Shown piece after piece: positions 1 through 11,349 of a stretch of 64,000 nucleotides of DNA. Source of the DNA: Tribonema minus (taxonomy: Eukaryota; Sar; Xanthophyceae; Tribonematales; Tribonemataceae); NCBI GenBank assembly GCA_017506865.1, contig JAFCMP010000002.1, positions 1,302,001 through 1,366,000 on the forward strand. The letters run 5' to 3'. The notes below the pieces were generated by a model, which had not been told where the DNA came from, did no database searches, and saw only the letters and a program-made list of their open reading frames with translations. Position 1 is the first letter of the stretch; each line of letters starts with the position of its first letter. Made by a program: the position numbers and the translations under genes.

Positions 1-2485
1 ACTCTAAACATACACGTGAGGATTCCGATGCCGCTGACGATCCGATCCGGTCGCGCACAAGAGACAGAGGCGCGCCATGATAGCTCGAACACACACTACA
101 AGGCCGCCATGCAGTCACTTGCGTCTGCCCAACATGCTGTGGCTGCCCCCCCTCTGTACAAATCAATTTTACTGATGTCTGTTGAACAATCCACGTACAT
201 GAGTGACCAAAGGTGGCAGCGATTGACCGCTGCAGTTTGCGGAATATTAATGCAGCCTTCATCTGCTCATTGCCCTTAAACTCTGGACGTGTGTCTGGAG
301 CTGTCCCAGATGGTGATGATGTTGCCCCTCATCTATGAATATATCAAGTCTTGATGCATCATCACGCTGTCGCGCACTAGTGCCATGACTGATCGCAGGG
401 GGGCAGATGGCTCTCTCATGGTGTTGCATGTATCAGTATGGGAAGGTGTTCAACATGAAGTTCTCGTTGTGCTTGTCAGGTGCATGCAGAAGTGTTTTGC
501 AACTCGCTGTGTGGACGGCAAGCAAGTACGTCTGATTCATCTTGAAGCAGCATCTCGCCCCAGACACTCACCCGCCATGTTGCCTTTCTTGCAGAAGCTT
601 TGTCTGTCACAACATCATCGGAAAATCACAGCTGAGCCGCGTCCGTCCCCTCCAGGGGGTTGTGGTGATGTGTACTTCATCAAGGTCTGCCCATGATAGG
701 GCGCCAGTTTTAAAACACACATGAAGTATGTACATGAGAACCATGTGTTTCCACTGTGTCTCGTGCACATCACCACCTCCTCATCACCACCCCAACAGCC
801 GTCATCTCTGCCGCTGCCACTGCCGCCGCTGCTATCCTGTCCTTCCTCTCGTGTCTGTGGCTGCTGTTGCGGCCGCCGCGCCTGCCGCCGCTGCCGCCCT
901 CGCCCTCGCCCTGTGGCCGCCTGTCAGGACCATTGCTCTGGTGGTGGGGTTGCGCTTCAAGCAACAACTGATGCTTCTGCTACAGCGCTGAGTGCTGCGC
1001 TGGTCTCTCTCTCGCTCTCATGTCGCCGCCGCTGGCGGTGCCCATGCGCTTGGCGCATTTTGCCGCCGCCGCCGCTGCTGCGCTCCCTGCGAACGCACGC
1101 TTTTTGTGAACTTGCGCTGCCCTCACTGCTGCCACCGAGCTTGGGCTCTGCGTGCAGCCTGCTGCGGCCCTCGCCGTGCGACTGCCCGGGCAGCAGCGTC
1201 ATCGCGCTGCTGCCGCTGCTGCCCGTGCGCCTGGCGCCACGGCGCTCGTCGCGCGGTGGCGCTGTTGCAGCTGGTGCTGCGCTCGTCCTCATCTGCTCAA
1301 TTGCACGCACTGCCGGCGCGCTGCTCCCGCCACCGCTGCAGCAGAGGCGGGCTGGCGCTGCGCTCTGCTGCTCGGCTGCGCTGGTATCGCGCGCGCCGCC
1401 GCCCGCCACACGGCAGAAACGGGCCCTCGGCGCGCTGCGCGCCGCGCTGTAATAGCGGGCTGCTGCCGCTGCTGTCCTCATTGCAGTGCGTGGAGCATGG
1501 CCCGACGGCGGGGTAGGCGCTGCTGCCGGTGCCGCAGCGGCTGTGTCAGCAGCAGGCTTGACCCGGAGCTGCTGTATGCATGCTCCTGCTCCTCTTAAGC
1601 ACGACAGCGCCTGCAACGGCGGGCTCATTCTGAGTTCCTAATGCTCTTGATGCCTGCATGTCCGCCTGAAACTCCGGTGGAGCCCGCACTTGGCATCAGC
1701 ACCGCGACCGCCTCTGGGCAGCTCCACGCGCTGCCGCCACCATCGTGGCGCACGCGCTACTGCCGCGGCTGTGGCGGCGGATTCACACTGTGCTCATGCC
1801 TTGCCGAGCGCCGCGCCGCAGTCGGCTGCAGCGTGCCTCAATTCAAACGGGTACACGGCGTGTGCTGCGTAGAGCAGACGCTGATGCCTCTCTCCTGCCC
1901 GCCGCCGCCACCGCCGCCGCCCGTGCTGCTGGCGCACCAGGGCTGCTGTGGACTCGCGCTGCGCATCCCGCGCGGCCCGTGCTCGCACGGCTTCACGGCG
2001 CCGGCCCGGCTTTGTGGCTGCGTCAGCGCCACATGCTGCTGCTGCATGACATCTGGGCTCGCATCATGCGCACGCACATTCCATCTGCGTCAGTCGCCGC
2101 CGCCGCTGTGCTCTGCAGCGGCGTCGTGCTCTGCCGCGTTACCGCCGCTGCGGACCGCTGCCGCCGCCGGCGTGCGCCTGTTTTTCATCCGCGATCACTT
2201 CTGCGCCAGTTGTGATGGCGGGCGCCAGTTGTGGTGGCGGGCGGCGTCGGGCTGGGGCTGGGGCTGCGCTCCTGCGTGCGGCTTCGCACGGGGCCGCGGC
2301 TCCTGCCGTGACGCTGCCGCGCCGCCCACCTACGTAAATCATCACGCTCCTGTGCCGTACCGCTCTCGCGCCCGTTTGCTCGCGGTAGCAATTGCGCTCG
2401 CGTTCCCGCCTGCGACTCCTCTCTCCAAGTCTCGGTCCGGTGTTGAAGTTTTCCGGAAGTTGGGTGAGAGTGTGTTCGTTCTTAG
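1..2485. other. GC-rich upstream region with ambiguous long ORFs
   Basis: Positions 1-720 show nothing I can assign. From about 780 to 2480 the DNA is very GC-rich and GCTGC-rich and is open in several frames on both strands: plus 721-1452 and 1641-2576, minus 957-1628. The plus translations are Cys/Arg-rich, which is typical of antisense to Ala/Ser/Gly codons. The minus 957-1628 frame reads like a disordered Ser/Gly/Arg/Glu protein, so a low-complexity gene divergent from the FAD oxidoreductase is possible. No domain is recognisable and no splice chain could be built. It could equally be a degraded gene. Confidence 0.3.
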
Positions 2486-5400
2486 ATGGCCGGCATTGTC
2501 AGGCTCTGGCCCCGTGCCTTTGCCTGCGCTTGGCTGTGCACAGCGGCAACGTCTGCCTGGCGTCCCGCTGCACTGAGCAGCACTCTCAAGAGCCAATCAA
2601 GGTCGACGAGGCGGCCTGTGGCGATGTCTTCCACAGCCGGAGACGAGGACGCCGTTGTCATCTGTGGAGGCGGCATCATTGCAGCTTCAATTGCCTACCA
2701 CTTGACGCAGAAGGGCGTCAAGCCGATCGTCTTGGAGCGCAGCGAGGTCGCCGCAGCAGCAAGCGGCAAGGTGAGGAACATGTCACGCGGTCCTACAGTG
2801 TATCTACGTCGTGAAGCAGCAAGCTCTTGCTGTAAATCAGCAGATGCTCCATTCTGTATATTAGTTCCAGATTTATGCGCACGTCAGGCTTGGGTGCTTG
2901 TGTTCAGGAGGACAGCCTCGAACATGCTGTAGTTCAAACCATCATGAACAGTGAAGTGCTGCATAAAAGCGGCTATGGCGTACATCAGTCGTCATAAAAC
3001 TGTGCATCAGGGAAAACTTGACTTTCAAATCACACCTCTCCCATTACATCCAGACCGAGTCCACAGAGTCGCCGCAGCGAACTGCTGCATGCTTCAACTT
3101 CACTACCTCCGTTCTGTCTCATACTCGATGCTGATCGAAGGCCCTACTGCTCTGGCAACCGCGTTTGCAACTGCTGCAGTCGGGGGGCTTTCTGGCGCGT
3201 GACTGGGGGTCTGGCCCGGCGGTGCAGCTGCACACAGCGAGCTTCGCGCTGCACGAAAAGCTTGCGAAGGAGCTCACCGTGGAGAGCTTCAGGAAGCTGC
3301 CGACGCTGAGCGTCAAGGTGCGGCCCTTTGAATCCTTGTCTGCATTGCGAAGGGACTGCCCGGCTGCCGCGCCTGAGAACAGTGCACCGAATATGTGAAC
3401 GCTTTAGGGCAATGTGCAAAGGCAGCGACTGCCCCTGCTTCACACGCGAACGCTGCAGTGTTGATGTCGACGCGATTGGCATGACTGCGGTGCACGTGGA
3501 GTGTTGGCGGCACGGCTAGAGTGGCAGGAAGGCACGTGTGCCTGCCACGCGCGAATGCGATTAGAAGGCGAATTGGCAACGTGGCGGGGTCAGCGTGCCA
3601 GCAGCTGTGCACTGCCGCACATGGAGCATCAGCTGGGCGCTGGGAGTGACAGCTTAAGTAGCTGTGCAAGAGACCGTAAGGGTCTGGCCGACGACACGCG
3701 CATCGGTCTGCAGAAGCCACCTTGGGTTGAGCGGCGCGGTGGGGGCGTGTATGTTCAACTCTAACTCCAACCCTAACCTGACCCAGGTAGGTCACGCAAA
3801 CGTACCGGGTTGGGAAATCCTATTACAGCCATCACAGCCAGATGAAATACCTGATGCTGAGCATCAGCGTTGTTGCACGCCCCGCAGCAGCACGCCGCTC
3901 GCATCACAAGCCCAAACACCGACTGCTGCTGCTCTGGCCATAGCTGTGTCAGCGCGCAACCCAGTCGCCGAGCGCTGCTGCTGCTACTGCTGCTGCTGCT
4001 GCGGCGGCGGCGGCTGCGGCTGCGGCTGCCGCTGCTGCTGCTGCTGCACGTCAATGTACTTGTGTATACTTGACGTACTCATCGTTGTGTGCACATTGCC
4101 CGCTGCTGCTGCTGCTGCTGCTGCCGCTGCTGCTGCTGCTGCTGCTGCTGCCGCTGCTGCTGCTGCTGCGCGTGCAGGTTGGCGGCCGCAAGGGCAAGAA
4201 CGCGGCGTCGTGGCTCGATGGCAAGGCGTCATCGAGCCTCATGGACGATGGCACGGCTCAGGTGACGCCGCTGGAGCTCACGCACAAGCTCATCGATGCC
4301 GCAAAAGGTACGCATTACATCGCTTGATGCTCATGTATGAAACTTCAAAATTTCAAGTTGATTTCGGTTCAGGTGACGCCGCTGGATCAACGCACAAGCT
4401 CATCGATGCTGCAACACGCAGGCAACATATGTTCTGCTCACGTACAGCAGCCGGCATACACGCAGTGTCTGTCAAGGTGCACCGCATATACGCAACTTCA
4501 ACACCTGGAACTCACAGCCCGCATTGCTGCCCCACCGCAGCCGCGGGCGCCGAGGTGCGCATAGGCACAGTGGCGAGCGTTGACACGGAGGAGAGCAGCG
4601 GCGGCAGCAGCAGCAGTGCTCGGCGTGTGACGGGGGTCACGCTCGCGAGCGGGGAGACAATACCGTGCGCCAAGGCGATCGTGGCCATGGGCCCGTGGAG
4701 CGTGCTGGCGGAGGGATGGTTTGGCATACCCGTGCCGATGGAGGGCGTCAAGAGGTGTGTACCCATACCTATATATACCCCATGGCGCAACGTACCACGG
4801 CAGCCAACCGCGCTCGCTGGTCCTAGGGCGTGATGTGCGTTTTTTTGTCTAGCCCAGGGTTGCCCAACCCGACCCTATGTGATATTCTAGCATTGAATCT
4901 GGATACACCAAGGAGGGCTGGTTCGGCATTCCCGTGCCGATGGATGGCGTCAAGAGGTACAAATGTACACCTGCATACCCCATGACGCTGGTGGATGGCA
5001 GACTGCCACCATCACACACATATGAGCTCCTGCGCGCTTTGTAGGTCTTGTACTATGAATCTGCTGTATTATTGCTGTGTGTGGATGCGTGGATACATCT
5101 GGCATCCTTGTGCCGATGGAGGGCGTCAAGCGGTACCTATTCCATACCTATACATACCCCATGGCGCTCTGTACCTACCCCTAAGGCAGACACACTTGCC
5201 ATGATGCTCGCTGCTGCTGGGGCATGATGTGCGTTGCAGTGCGACAGTTGGTCTGTCTAGCACCAATAGCACCAAGAAAACTGGTTTTATAGCATGGAAT
5301 CTGAACACACAAAGGAGGGCTAGATCGGCGTACCTGATTGGATCGAGGGTGTCAAGAGGTAAAGATACCTACACATACCCCCTGGCCCTCACCCTAAGGC

Positions 5401-8400
5401 ACCTACACCTGCACACACACCCAAGCCCGCAGATGGCAGGCCGCAATCATTACACGCATAAGCAGTTGCACGCTCTATAGGACAATCAACTTCACGTGTC
5501 ACGCAGCACGTCGCTGATCTACGAGAACATCTAATCTGCGAGAACGCCGACGTCGTGCGCGTGCAACAATGCTCAATCATCTCACTTCAAGTCAAGATTA
5601 CTACTTCAGCTTCATGTGCCACCGCACAGCATGTCGCTGATCCACGAGGACGTGGACGCTATGCGTTCATGCAACAACACAATGCTAAGTCGTCACACTT
5701 CAACTCAATTTACCACTTCAACTTCACGTGCCATGCAGCACGTCGCTGATCTAGAAGGTCGTGGATGCTGTACGTATGCAACAACGCTCAGTCATCTCAC
5801 TTCTACTCCGTTTCACCACTTCAACTTCACGTGTCGCGCAGCACTTCGCTGATATATGAAGATGTGGATGCTGTGCGAAAGGAGCCATTCGCGCTCTTCT
5901 GCTCCGAGGACGCCAACGGCTGCCACCTGGAGGTGAGGGCGGAGCGCCGCTGCTACTTGAAACACGAGTCACAGTCAAAGTCAGTTTTTGGCATCATTGC
6001 CTGCAAAATCATGCCGCAGGATGTTGATGACCACACTTGTGTGTCGACATGTGATGCTGCACTAGCGAGTGCGCACATGCTCATGTGTCTGTTGCCGTGT
6101 GCGCTTTGCTCTTGGGACTGGAGCACGTGCTGCATGTTGTACATGAGGTGCACACTGCGCAGGTCAGTTGGACGGCACGCCACCATGTGCAAAGTGCCAC
6201 TGCACCCTTCATCCATACAAGTGCTGGCAGTCAGCAGGTTCATCTGATCAGCCAGCAAAGCTCAGTCAGGCCCCACAACAAGTGCTCGGTTAGGGTAAGG
6301 GTTACGGCCAGGGTTAAGAGTTAGGGTCAGGTTACTCATCCAGAGCGTCAGTTCTTAATGGCACCGCTTATCCGGGGTGCGCTCAGTAGCCGTGCTCAGT
6401 GGCGGTGGCCAGTGAAACGGCTCAAACTCTGTCCCAAGACAGAGTGCCACGTGACAGCACTCCTCTCGAGTGTCAGGGCTCAGAGCCACAACCAGAGGCG
6501 ATGCTCATAAGCCGCAACCGTTCTCAGTGTCGCGCGCGGCAGTGCCCACCTAGGGTTAGGGTTAGGGTTATGTTTAGGTTAGGTTAGGGTGGGCTAGGGT
6601 TTGGGTAGGGCTCAGTGACAGTGCACCGTCGCAGCGCTGGTGCAATGATAGAGGATTCAGTGGCAGCGCTGATCCAGTGTGCATCGCTCTACGCGCTGCT
6701 GCAGGTCTACCCGCGCCCCAACGGCGAGGTCTACATCTGCGGGTGAGTCACCCTGTTGAACTAAGACATTGCAACCTGTTGAAGCAACCCATCGCTACCC
6801 CCATCACTAGGCCATGGTGCAACCTGTTGAATTTTTTAATCCACTGTCCTTGAGAGATTCCGCCAGCCTGATAGTGATCATGACGGCGGCTTGCGCCTGC
6901 ACGGTATGGTAGTGCGTCATGCCGCGCAGACTTGCTTGAAGTTGTAGTTCACGCAGCTTGACCCTCATGTGCGCAGCTGCACGCGGGCAGCACATGACCC
7001 CTGAAGCCCTTGCCACAGCAAAGTCATCGAGACGCATGTCCAGTGCAAAGCTATACTTCGAATCTGGGCTTTTTCGCGCCCTGAGCGAGAATTAATGAAA
7101 AGTACATCATTGTGCGCCACACACAAGATCCTTGTGAGCCACACTCATGCGAGGCTGCTAACTGATGCTCGCTGCCATGCGAGGGGCAAGCGCGCTGCTG
7201 CTCTTGCGGTTGGTCGCTGCTTAGGTGTAGGGTTAGGGGTAGGGTTAGGGTTAGGGTTAGGTTAGGATTAGGCGCTGCAAATTAGCTGGCGCCGCTCGGC
7301 GCTCGCCGTTCCTCTGACATTCAGTAATGTTTAGGGTTAGGGTTAGGGTCTGACAAGCACTCAATACCGTCATCGCTGGAACCTGGGCATCCACCAGCAA
7401 GCTGCTGCTAAAAGACACTGACCGGTGTCTCGCGCTGCGGCTGATAGTTGCCGCTCTTCTTGGCGGCAGCGACTACGTGGACGCCGCGCGCCTCGCGCCT
7501 TGCCACCTCGAGATACACTTCGAGATGAAGTTAACATCGCTTCGAAACAAAGACCTCAGACAGTATGTCACACACAATCATGAACTAAAAATTGACTGGC
7601 TGCGCTTGCTGATTGCTCATTCTCGGGGACGCAGCCTTGGCGGCAGTGACTACGTGGATGCTGCGCACCTTGCATCTTGCCACTTCAAGATGAAGTTGAC
7701 AGCACTTCAAAGCGCGCAGAACCGTACATCGTACATGGCGTCACATGTTATTATACACCAGGAATCGACTGGTCACGTTTGCTGATCGCTGCTTCTCTGG
7801 GACGCAGTATCGGCGGCAATGACTATGTGGACGCACTTCAAGACGAGGTTGACATCTCACTGAACGAAAGAACTCACACAATACGTCACACACGATCATA
7901 ATCAGGGTACTGACTGGCTGCGCTTGCTGATCGCTGCTTCTCTGGGCCGCAGTCTCTATGTGGACGCACTTCAAGACGAGGTTGACATCTCACTGAACGA
8001 AAGAACTCACACAATACGTCACACACGATCATAATCAGGGTACTGACTGGCTGCGCTTGCTGATCGCTGCTTCTCTGGGCCGCAGTCTCGGCGGCAGCGA
8101 CTATGTGGATGCTGCGCGCCTGCGACCGGGCGGCGACTGCGAAGCCCCTGAGCTCATCAAGGTATGCACTTGTTTGTGTGCATATTTCATAGAGATAGTA
8201 TATACTTCTACGCGTTTGCCATGAAGTGCACTTCATGTGAAGTTGTGTGTAATGCAATCTGGTCATGTTTTGCGCAACCTTTAGATATGTAAGAGCGAGT
8301 ATGCCACATGTGCACATGCATGTTTTGCAACATGACTACTACAGCAACGCTTTTGGCAGGATCAGCGCTGTGAGAGCGCATCTCTAACCCCAACCTTACT

Positions 8401-10752
8401 CCTAGCCCCAATCCTACCTCTTCCATGGCCATGTTTTCTTCGACTCACAGTGTTTTTCATGTCACACTCAATGTGCGCAACTTTTACGAAAAACAAGGTT
8501 CTGGTGATGACGCCTGGCTGATTCCACAAGTATAAACTGTAGCTCTCAACTCCCTGATGAGCACTGCTTCAACGCCTTCAAACTGACATGGAACGTGGAG
8601 CACGCGATCCGCCGCCGTGTTCATAATTGCCAACTGCATGGCCCCGAAGGCACTCGCTCTGTGCCCCCCTGTTCCCCTGGCCGCATCCACGCATGCTTTG
8701 ACCGCTGCGACGCGTGTGAGCTCTGCACGATGCACAACACTCCAGAGCGCTGTTGCGGCACCACCGAGCGCTGCCGTGCACCATCGCTGGAGGCTGTTGC
8801 AGCACCGCTGAGCACCGCTTTGCCGCCTTTTGGCTCCCTGAGGGGTCAAATGCGGGAGCATGTAATGTGTCGCCACTGTTGCTACCGCCATTTGCCTCAT
8901 ATGCCCCCCCCCCCCCCGCGCCCTGCCCCGCCCCGCCCCTGAGCTTCCCCCACTGGACGCCCGCCGCGTCGCCGCCACCCAGCGCTTCGCATCTATGACC
9001 AGCGGCTCTGTGGTGCTGATTGCTGCTGCAGCGCTGCTTGAAACAGCCCCCCACCCCCCTGCAGGCCGACCCCCGCTGCGTTGCCGCCGCCGCCGCCGAG
9101 CGTTTCGCCTCCATGATGAGCACCAGTTCTATGGCGATTGCTGCTGCAGCGCTGCTCAGCGTGCGTGCTGATGCATCATCATCTCATACAGCCCCCCTTC
9201 CCCCCCCCCCGCCCCCCGCCCGTGCCGCCGCGTTGCCGCCGCCACCAACAGCTTTGCGTCCACAAGCAGCAATTCTATGGCGTTGATCGCTGCTGCAGCG
9301 CTGCTCAGCGTAAACACTGACGCATCATCATTTCAAACATATGCATCATCTCATACTGCCCCCCTCCCCCCCCCCCCCCCCAGGCCGACCCCCGCCGCGT
9401 CGCCGCCGCCACCAAGAGTTTCTCCTCCATGACCAGCATCGGCGCGACGCCGCCGGATGTGTCGCAGGCATGCATGCGACCATGTCCGCCGGACGCGCTG
9501 CCTATAATGGGCGCGGTGCCGGGGGTTGAGGGCGCGTACATTTGCGCGGGGCACAACTGCTGGGGCATATTGTGGGCGCCTGTGAGCGGCGTCGCGATGG
9601 CGGAGCTGGTGGTTGACGGCGCCGCCGCCGTGGTGGACCTCGCGCCGTTCTCGCCCGCACGGTATGTATGTATGCACGAAATTCTTGTTAATTGTGGCTT
9701 TACCAAATGAAATCGAATCAAAAGGTCGTAGAGCTCTAGGCGACAAGGCATGGTTAGCCGCAAGTGCCTTCCACCAATAATTGTGGTCGCCGCTGCTGCA
9801 GCAATTGGCGACGAGTCAAACAGTACCACCACATCATGGTGGATGGTGCGGCGGGCGTTGTGGACCTTAGGGTTAGGGTTAGGGTTAGCCATTCTTGCTC
9901 GCAGGGTGCGCACGTGTGCACGATTGGTCACAGGTCAATCGCATCGTACATGGCTCGCCCGCCAGCATCTCCTGCTGAGTTGACGCGACAACGAAAGTGA
10001 GCATTGTTTAGCTACTGCACAGTGTAAAGTTGATACTCAAAGTACCTATGTAATTTTTACCTCGATAAAGAGCTGCCGTACGTATGCACGCATCACCGCT
10101 TGTGTGTACACTGCTGCGCGTGCCTTACACGCTCCTCTTGCACGATATGTACGCTTTCATAGAGCTACCGTACGTAGACATGAGGTACAGTACGCACGCA
10201 CTACTGCCAGCCAGCTACCAAGGTGTCCCGACAGCAAAAACGGAAATTTCAGCTAGTGTAAAAATCATACTCCAAAACACCGATGTAACTTTTACCTTGA
10301 CAGAGCTGCCATACATACGCACGCATTACCGTTTGTGGTACGCTGCACGTACTTTACGCGCTCCTGTTGCACGTTTTGTACGCTTCCATAGAGCTACCAT
10401 ATGTAGACACAAGGTAGAGTACGCATGCACGACACGCAAATACTTGTCCACACACATGGCCAATCTCACGCCACTTTCACCCACACGGCGATCTTGCTGT
10501 TGACAGAGCTTCAAAACATGTGCGCGCCATACAGAACATGGTGCAATCATGCGCAAACGGTCTGCAATTTCCACATGGAGTCGAAACCTTCACCGAGCAC
10601 ATCGGCATGAGCACCACTCAGAAGCCGTCAGCACCACTGTAAGCCTCACAACGCGGTGCAATCCCCATTCGACCCCCCGCAGGTTCATGACACGGGCATC
10701 CGGGGGCAGGGGCAGGAAGCGGGGGACGGCGGAGGTCGGCGAGCAGTGGTGA
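2486..10752 (+). CDS. FAD-dependent oxidoreductase (DAO family), 9 exons, 439 aa
   Basis: Flavin-dependent amine or amino-acid oxidase-type enzyme; the exact substrate is unknown. Exons: 2486-2770, 3180-3317, 4178-4307, 4541-4754, 5842-5932, 6705-6742, 8086-8161, 9384-9661, 10683-10752. They sum to 1320 nt and keep one frame with GT-AG junctions throughout. Exon 1 carries the Rossmann motif CGGGIIAASIAYHL (about residues 58-71), followed by ERSEVAAAASGK and, after splicing, SGGFLARDW. Later family hallmarks are VYPRPNGEVYICG (split at the 38-nt exon 6), the GHNCWGILWAP segment in exon 8 and a FSPARFM end. From memory it resembles plant FAD-dependent oxidoreductases of the At5g48440 type. The first ATG (2486) gives a leader MAGIVRLWPRAFACAW that could be a signal or plastid-targeting peptide; the ATG at 2624 would give a form without it. 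Introns carry arrays of exon-junction copies, listed separately. Confidence 0.9.
3971..4177 (+). repeat. (GCT)n tract abutting the exon 3 acceptor
   Basis: Intron 2 of the FAD oxidoreductase ends in two blocks of nearly pure GCT/CTG trinucleotides (about 3971-4050 and 4102-4168), separated by a short unique piece. The second block lies immediately upstream of the acceptor at 4176-4177, where a pyrimidine tract is expected. It translates as poly-Ala, poly-Leu or poly-Cys shadow ORFs, which are not genes. Confidence 0.8.
4260..4414 (+). repeat. Copy of exon 3 3' end inside intron 3
   Basis: The last 48 nt of exon 3 (4260-4307, CAGGTGACGCCGCTGG...) recur at 4370-4414, 63 bp into the intron, with a few changes that destroy the frame. 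Confidence 0.85.
4708..5880 (+). repeat. Intron 4 splice-junction arrays (donor and acceptor copies)
   Basis: The exon 4 end plus donor (real: 4708-4760) is repeated at about 4909-4960, 5095-5145 and 5312-5361; each copy keeps the motif GGCGTCAAG followed by R-GGTA or GGTG. The sequence just downstream of the donor (CATACCCCATGGCGC) is also copied. Toward the 3' end, the acceptor and exon 5 start are copied at about 5497-5535, 5612-5662 and 5728-5775 before the real acceptor at 5840-5841. Each copy keeps CGCAGCA or CAGCA followed by CGCTGAT. The copies contain indels and stops. Confidence 0.88.
6290..6612 (+). repeat. Telomere-like TTAGGG tracts in intron 5
   Basis: Degenerate TTAGGG repeats lie at 6290-6335 and 6551-6612 within the intron that ends at 6704. 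Variants such as GGTTACGG and TTTAGG indicate ageing. Confidence 0.8.
7061..7105 (+). repeat. Dispersed hairpin-like motif, copy 1
   Basis: Motif beginning TCTGGGCTTTTTCGCGCCC, then TGAGCGAGAATTAATGAAAA, in intron 6. GGGC...GCCC can pair. Similar sequence recurs near 15743, 17840 and 36408, in introns of POLH and GT92. Confidence 0.6.
7223..7350 (+). repeat. Telomere-like TTAGGG tracts in intron 6
   Basis: Two short TTAGGG blocks (7223-7270 and 7329-7350) interrupted by unique DNA, within intron 6 of the FAD oxidoreductase. Confidence 0.8.
7452..8120 (+). repeat. Intron 6 acceptor-side tandem array (4 copies plus real exon 7)
   Basis: Copies of the acceptor and the start of exon 7 (GGCGGCAGCGACTAYGTGGA) occur at about 7455, 7632, 7808 and 7951 before the real exon at 8086. 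The last two units are essentially identical: 7823-7954 is repeated as 7955-8086, a period of 132 bp, so this duplication is recent. Each unit carries GCTGATCGCTGCTTCTCTGG and then CGCAG. Confidence 0.9.
8950..9420 (+). repeat. Intron 7 acceptor-side array (3 copies plus real exon 8)
   Basis: The exon 8 start (real: 9384, encoding ADPRRVAAATKSFSSM) is copied at about 8956, 9064 and 9210, each preceded by a C-rich run. The copies are followed by a shared ATTGCTGCTGCAGCGCTGCT block. The 9064 copy keeps a near-intact CAG-GCCGACCCCCGC acceptor. Confidence 0.85.
9711..9825 (+). repeat. Dispersed intron repeat (about 115 bp), copy 1
   Basis: Intron 8 of the FAD oxidoreductase holds a block beginning AAATCGAATCAAAAGGTCGT and containing GCAAGTGCCTTCCACCAATA. 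Related blocks lie in POLH intron 7 (24861-24971) and GT92 intron 4 (36004-36120). It does not match any exon. Confidence 0.75.
9828..9925 (+). repeat. Exon 8 end copy interrupted by TTAGGG repeats
   Basis: A decayed copy of the exon 8 end (ATGGTGCGGCGGGCGTTGTG) is interrupted by about four TTAGGG units (9868-9889), after which the exon homology resumes (CCATTCTTGCTCGCAGGGT, compared with CCGTTCTCGCCCGCACGGT). Confidence 0.75.
10020..10440 (+). repeat. Tandem duplication of about 233 bp in intron 8
   Basis: Two diverged units, starting near 10020 and 10253, share GAGCTGCC-TAC-TA-GCACGCAT and TTTCATAGAGCTACCGTACG-like blocks. Confidence 0.75.
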
Positions 10753-11340
10753 TCAGCGGCGCGCGCTGAGACATGCTGCAGCAGCGCTCAGCACACCCTG
10801 TTGCTCGCGGCGGAAGCGCGGCAGCAGCCCGCGTTGCAGTCGCAGCAGCGCTGCACTGTATTCACAGCAGCGATGCACTGCCTGGAGCACACGGTAGCAC
10901 GTGAGCCATGCCCGCTGAGCACCGCCACAAGTCGCTGAGCAGGCTGGCAGTCGGGCACAAAATTTGGCATGATGTTTGCTGAGCTCTGCCACAAGTCGTC
11001 AACAGCTGCTGGCAATTGGGCGCAATTGGGGTCTGCAGAAGCCGGGGCTGCCAGCCCCAGCCGACTCCACTCCACGAGTGCGGTATAGAACAGGGGGGCG
11101 GGGGAGGGGGGGGGGGCAATTTTGATTACGCTGCCTTCTGCGCTTGACGACGCTGCACAGAGTGCAGCTGTCGCAGATGCAGCGCGAGCTATGTATTCTC
11201 TCAAGTGGCCCACGACTCCCAAGTGTTTCCATGTTAAAAGTGCATGCTGATGCACGGGGGCTAGCCACCGGTGCGGAGCACATGCGGCGAAGGGCTGCTC
11301 TTGCAAGCGCCTTCACTGCCTGCCTTTGTGTGCAGAGGTC
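10753..11340 (-). CDS. Possible minus-strand gene, product unknown
   Basis: Protein-like minus-strand segments end with a stop at 10753-10755, directly abutting the plus-strand stop of the FAD oxidoreductase. A putative last exon starts after GCTCCAG near 10889 and reads AVHRCCEYSAALLRLQRGLL and onward to a LSARR end. Farther upstream on this strand, helix-like text such as VKALARAALRRMCSAP (about 11290-11320) precedes a GT. I could not join the pieces into one model, and no domain is recognised. It may be non-coding. Confidence 0.25.
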
Positions 11341-11349
11341 ACAACATGC

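Noticed and set aside
6551..6612. A chromosome end
   Set aside because: TTAGGG tracts are short, degenerate, in both orientations and internal to genes, so they are interstitial.
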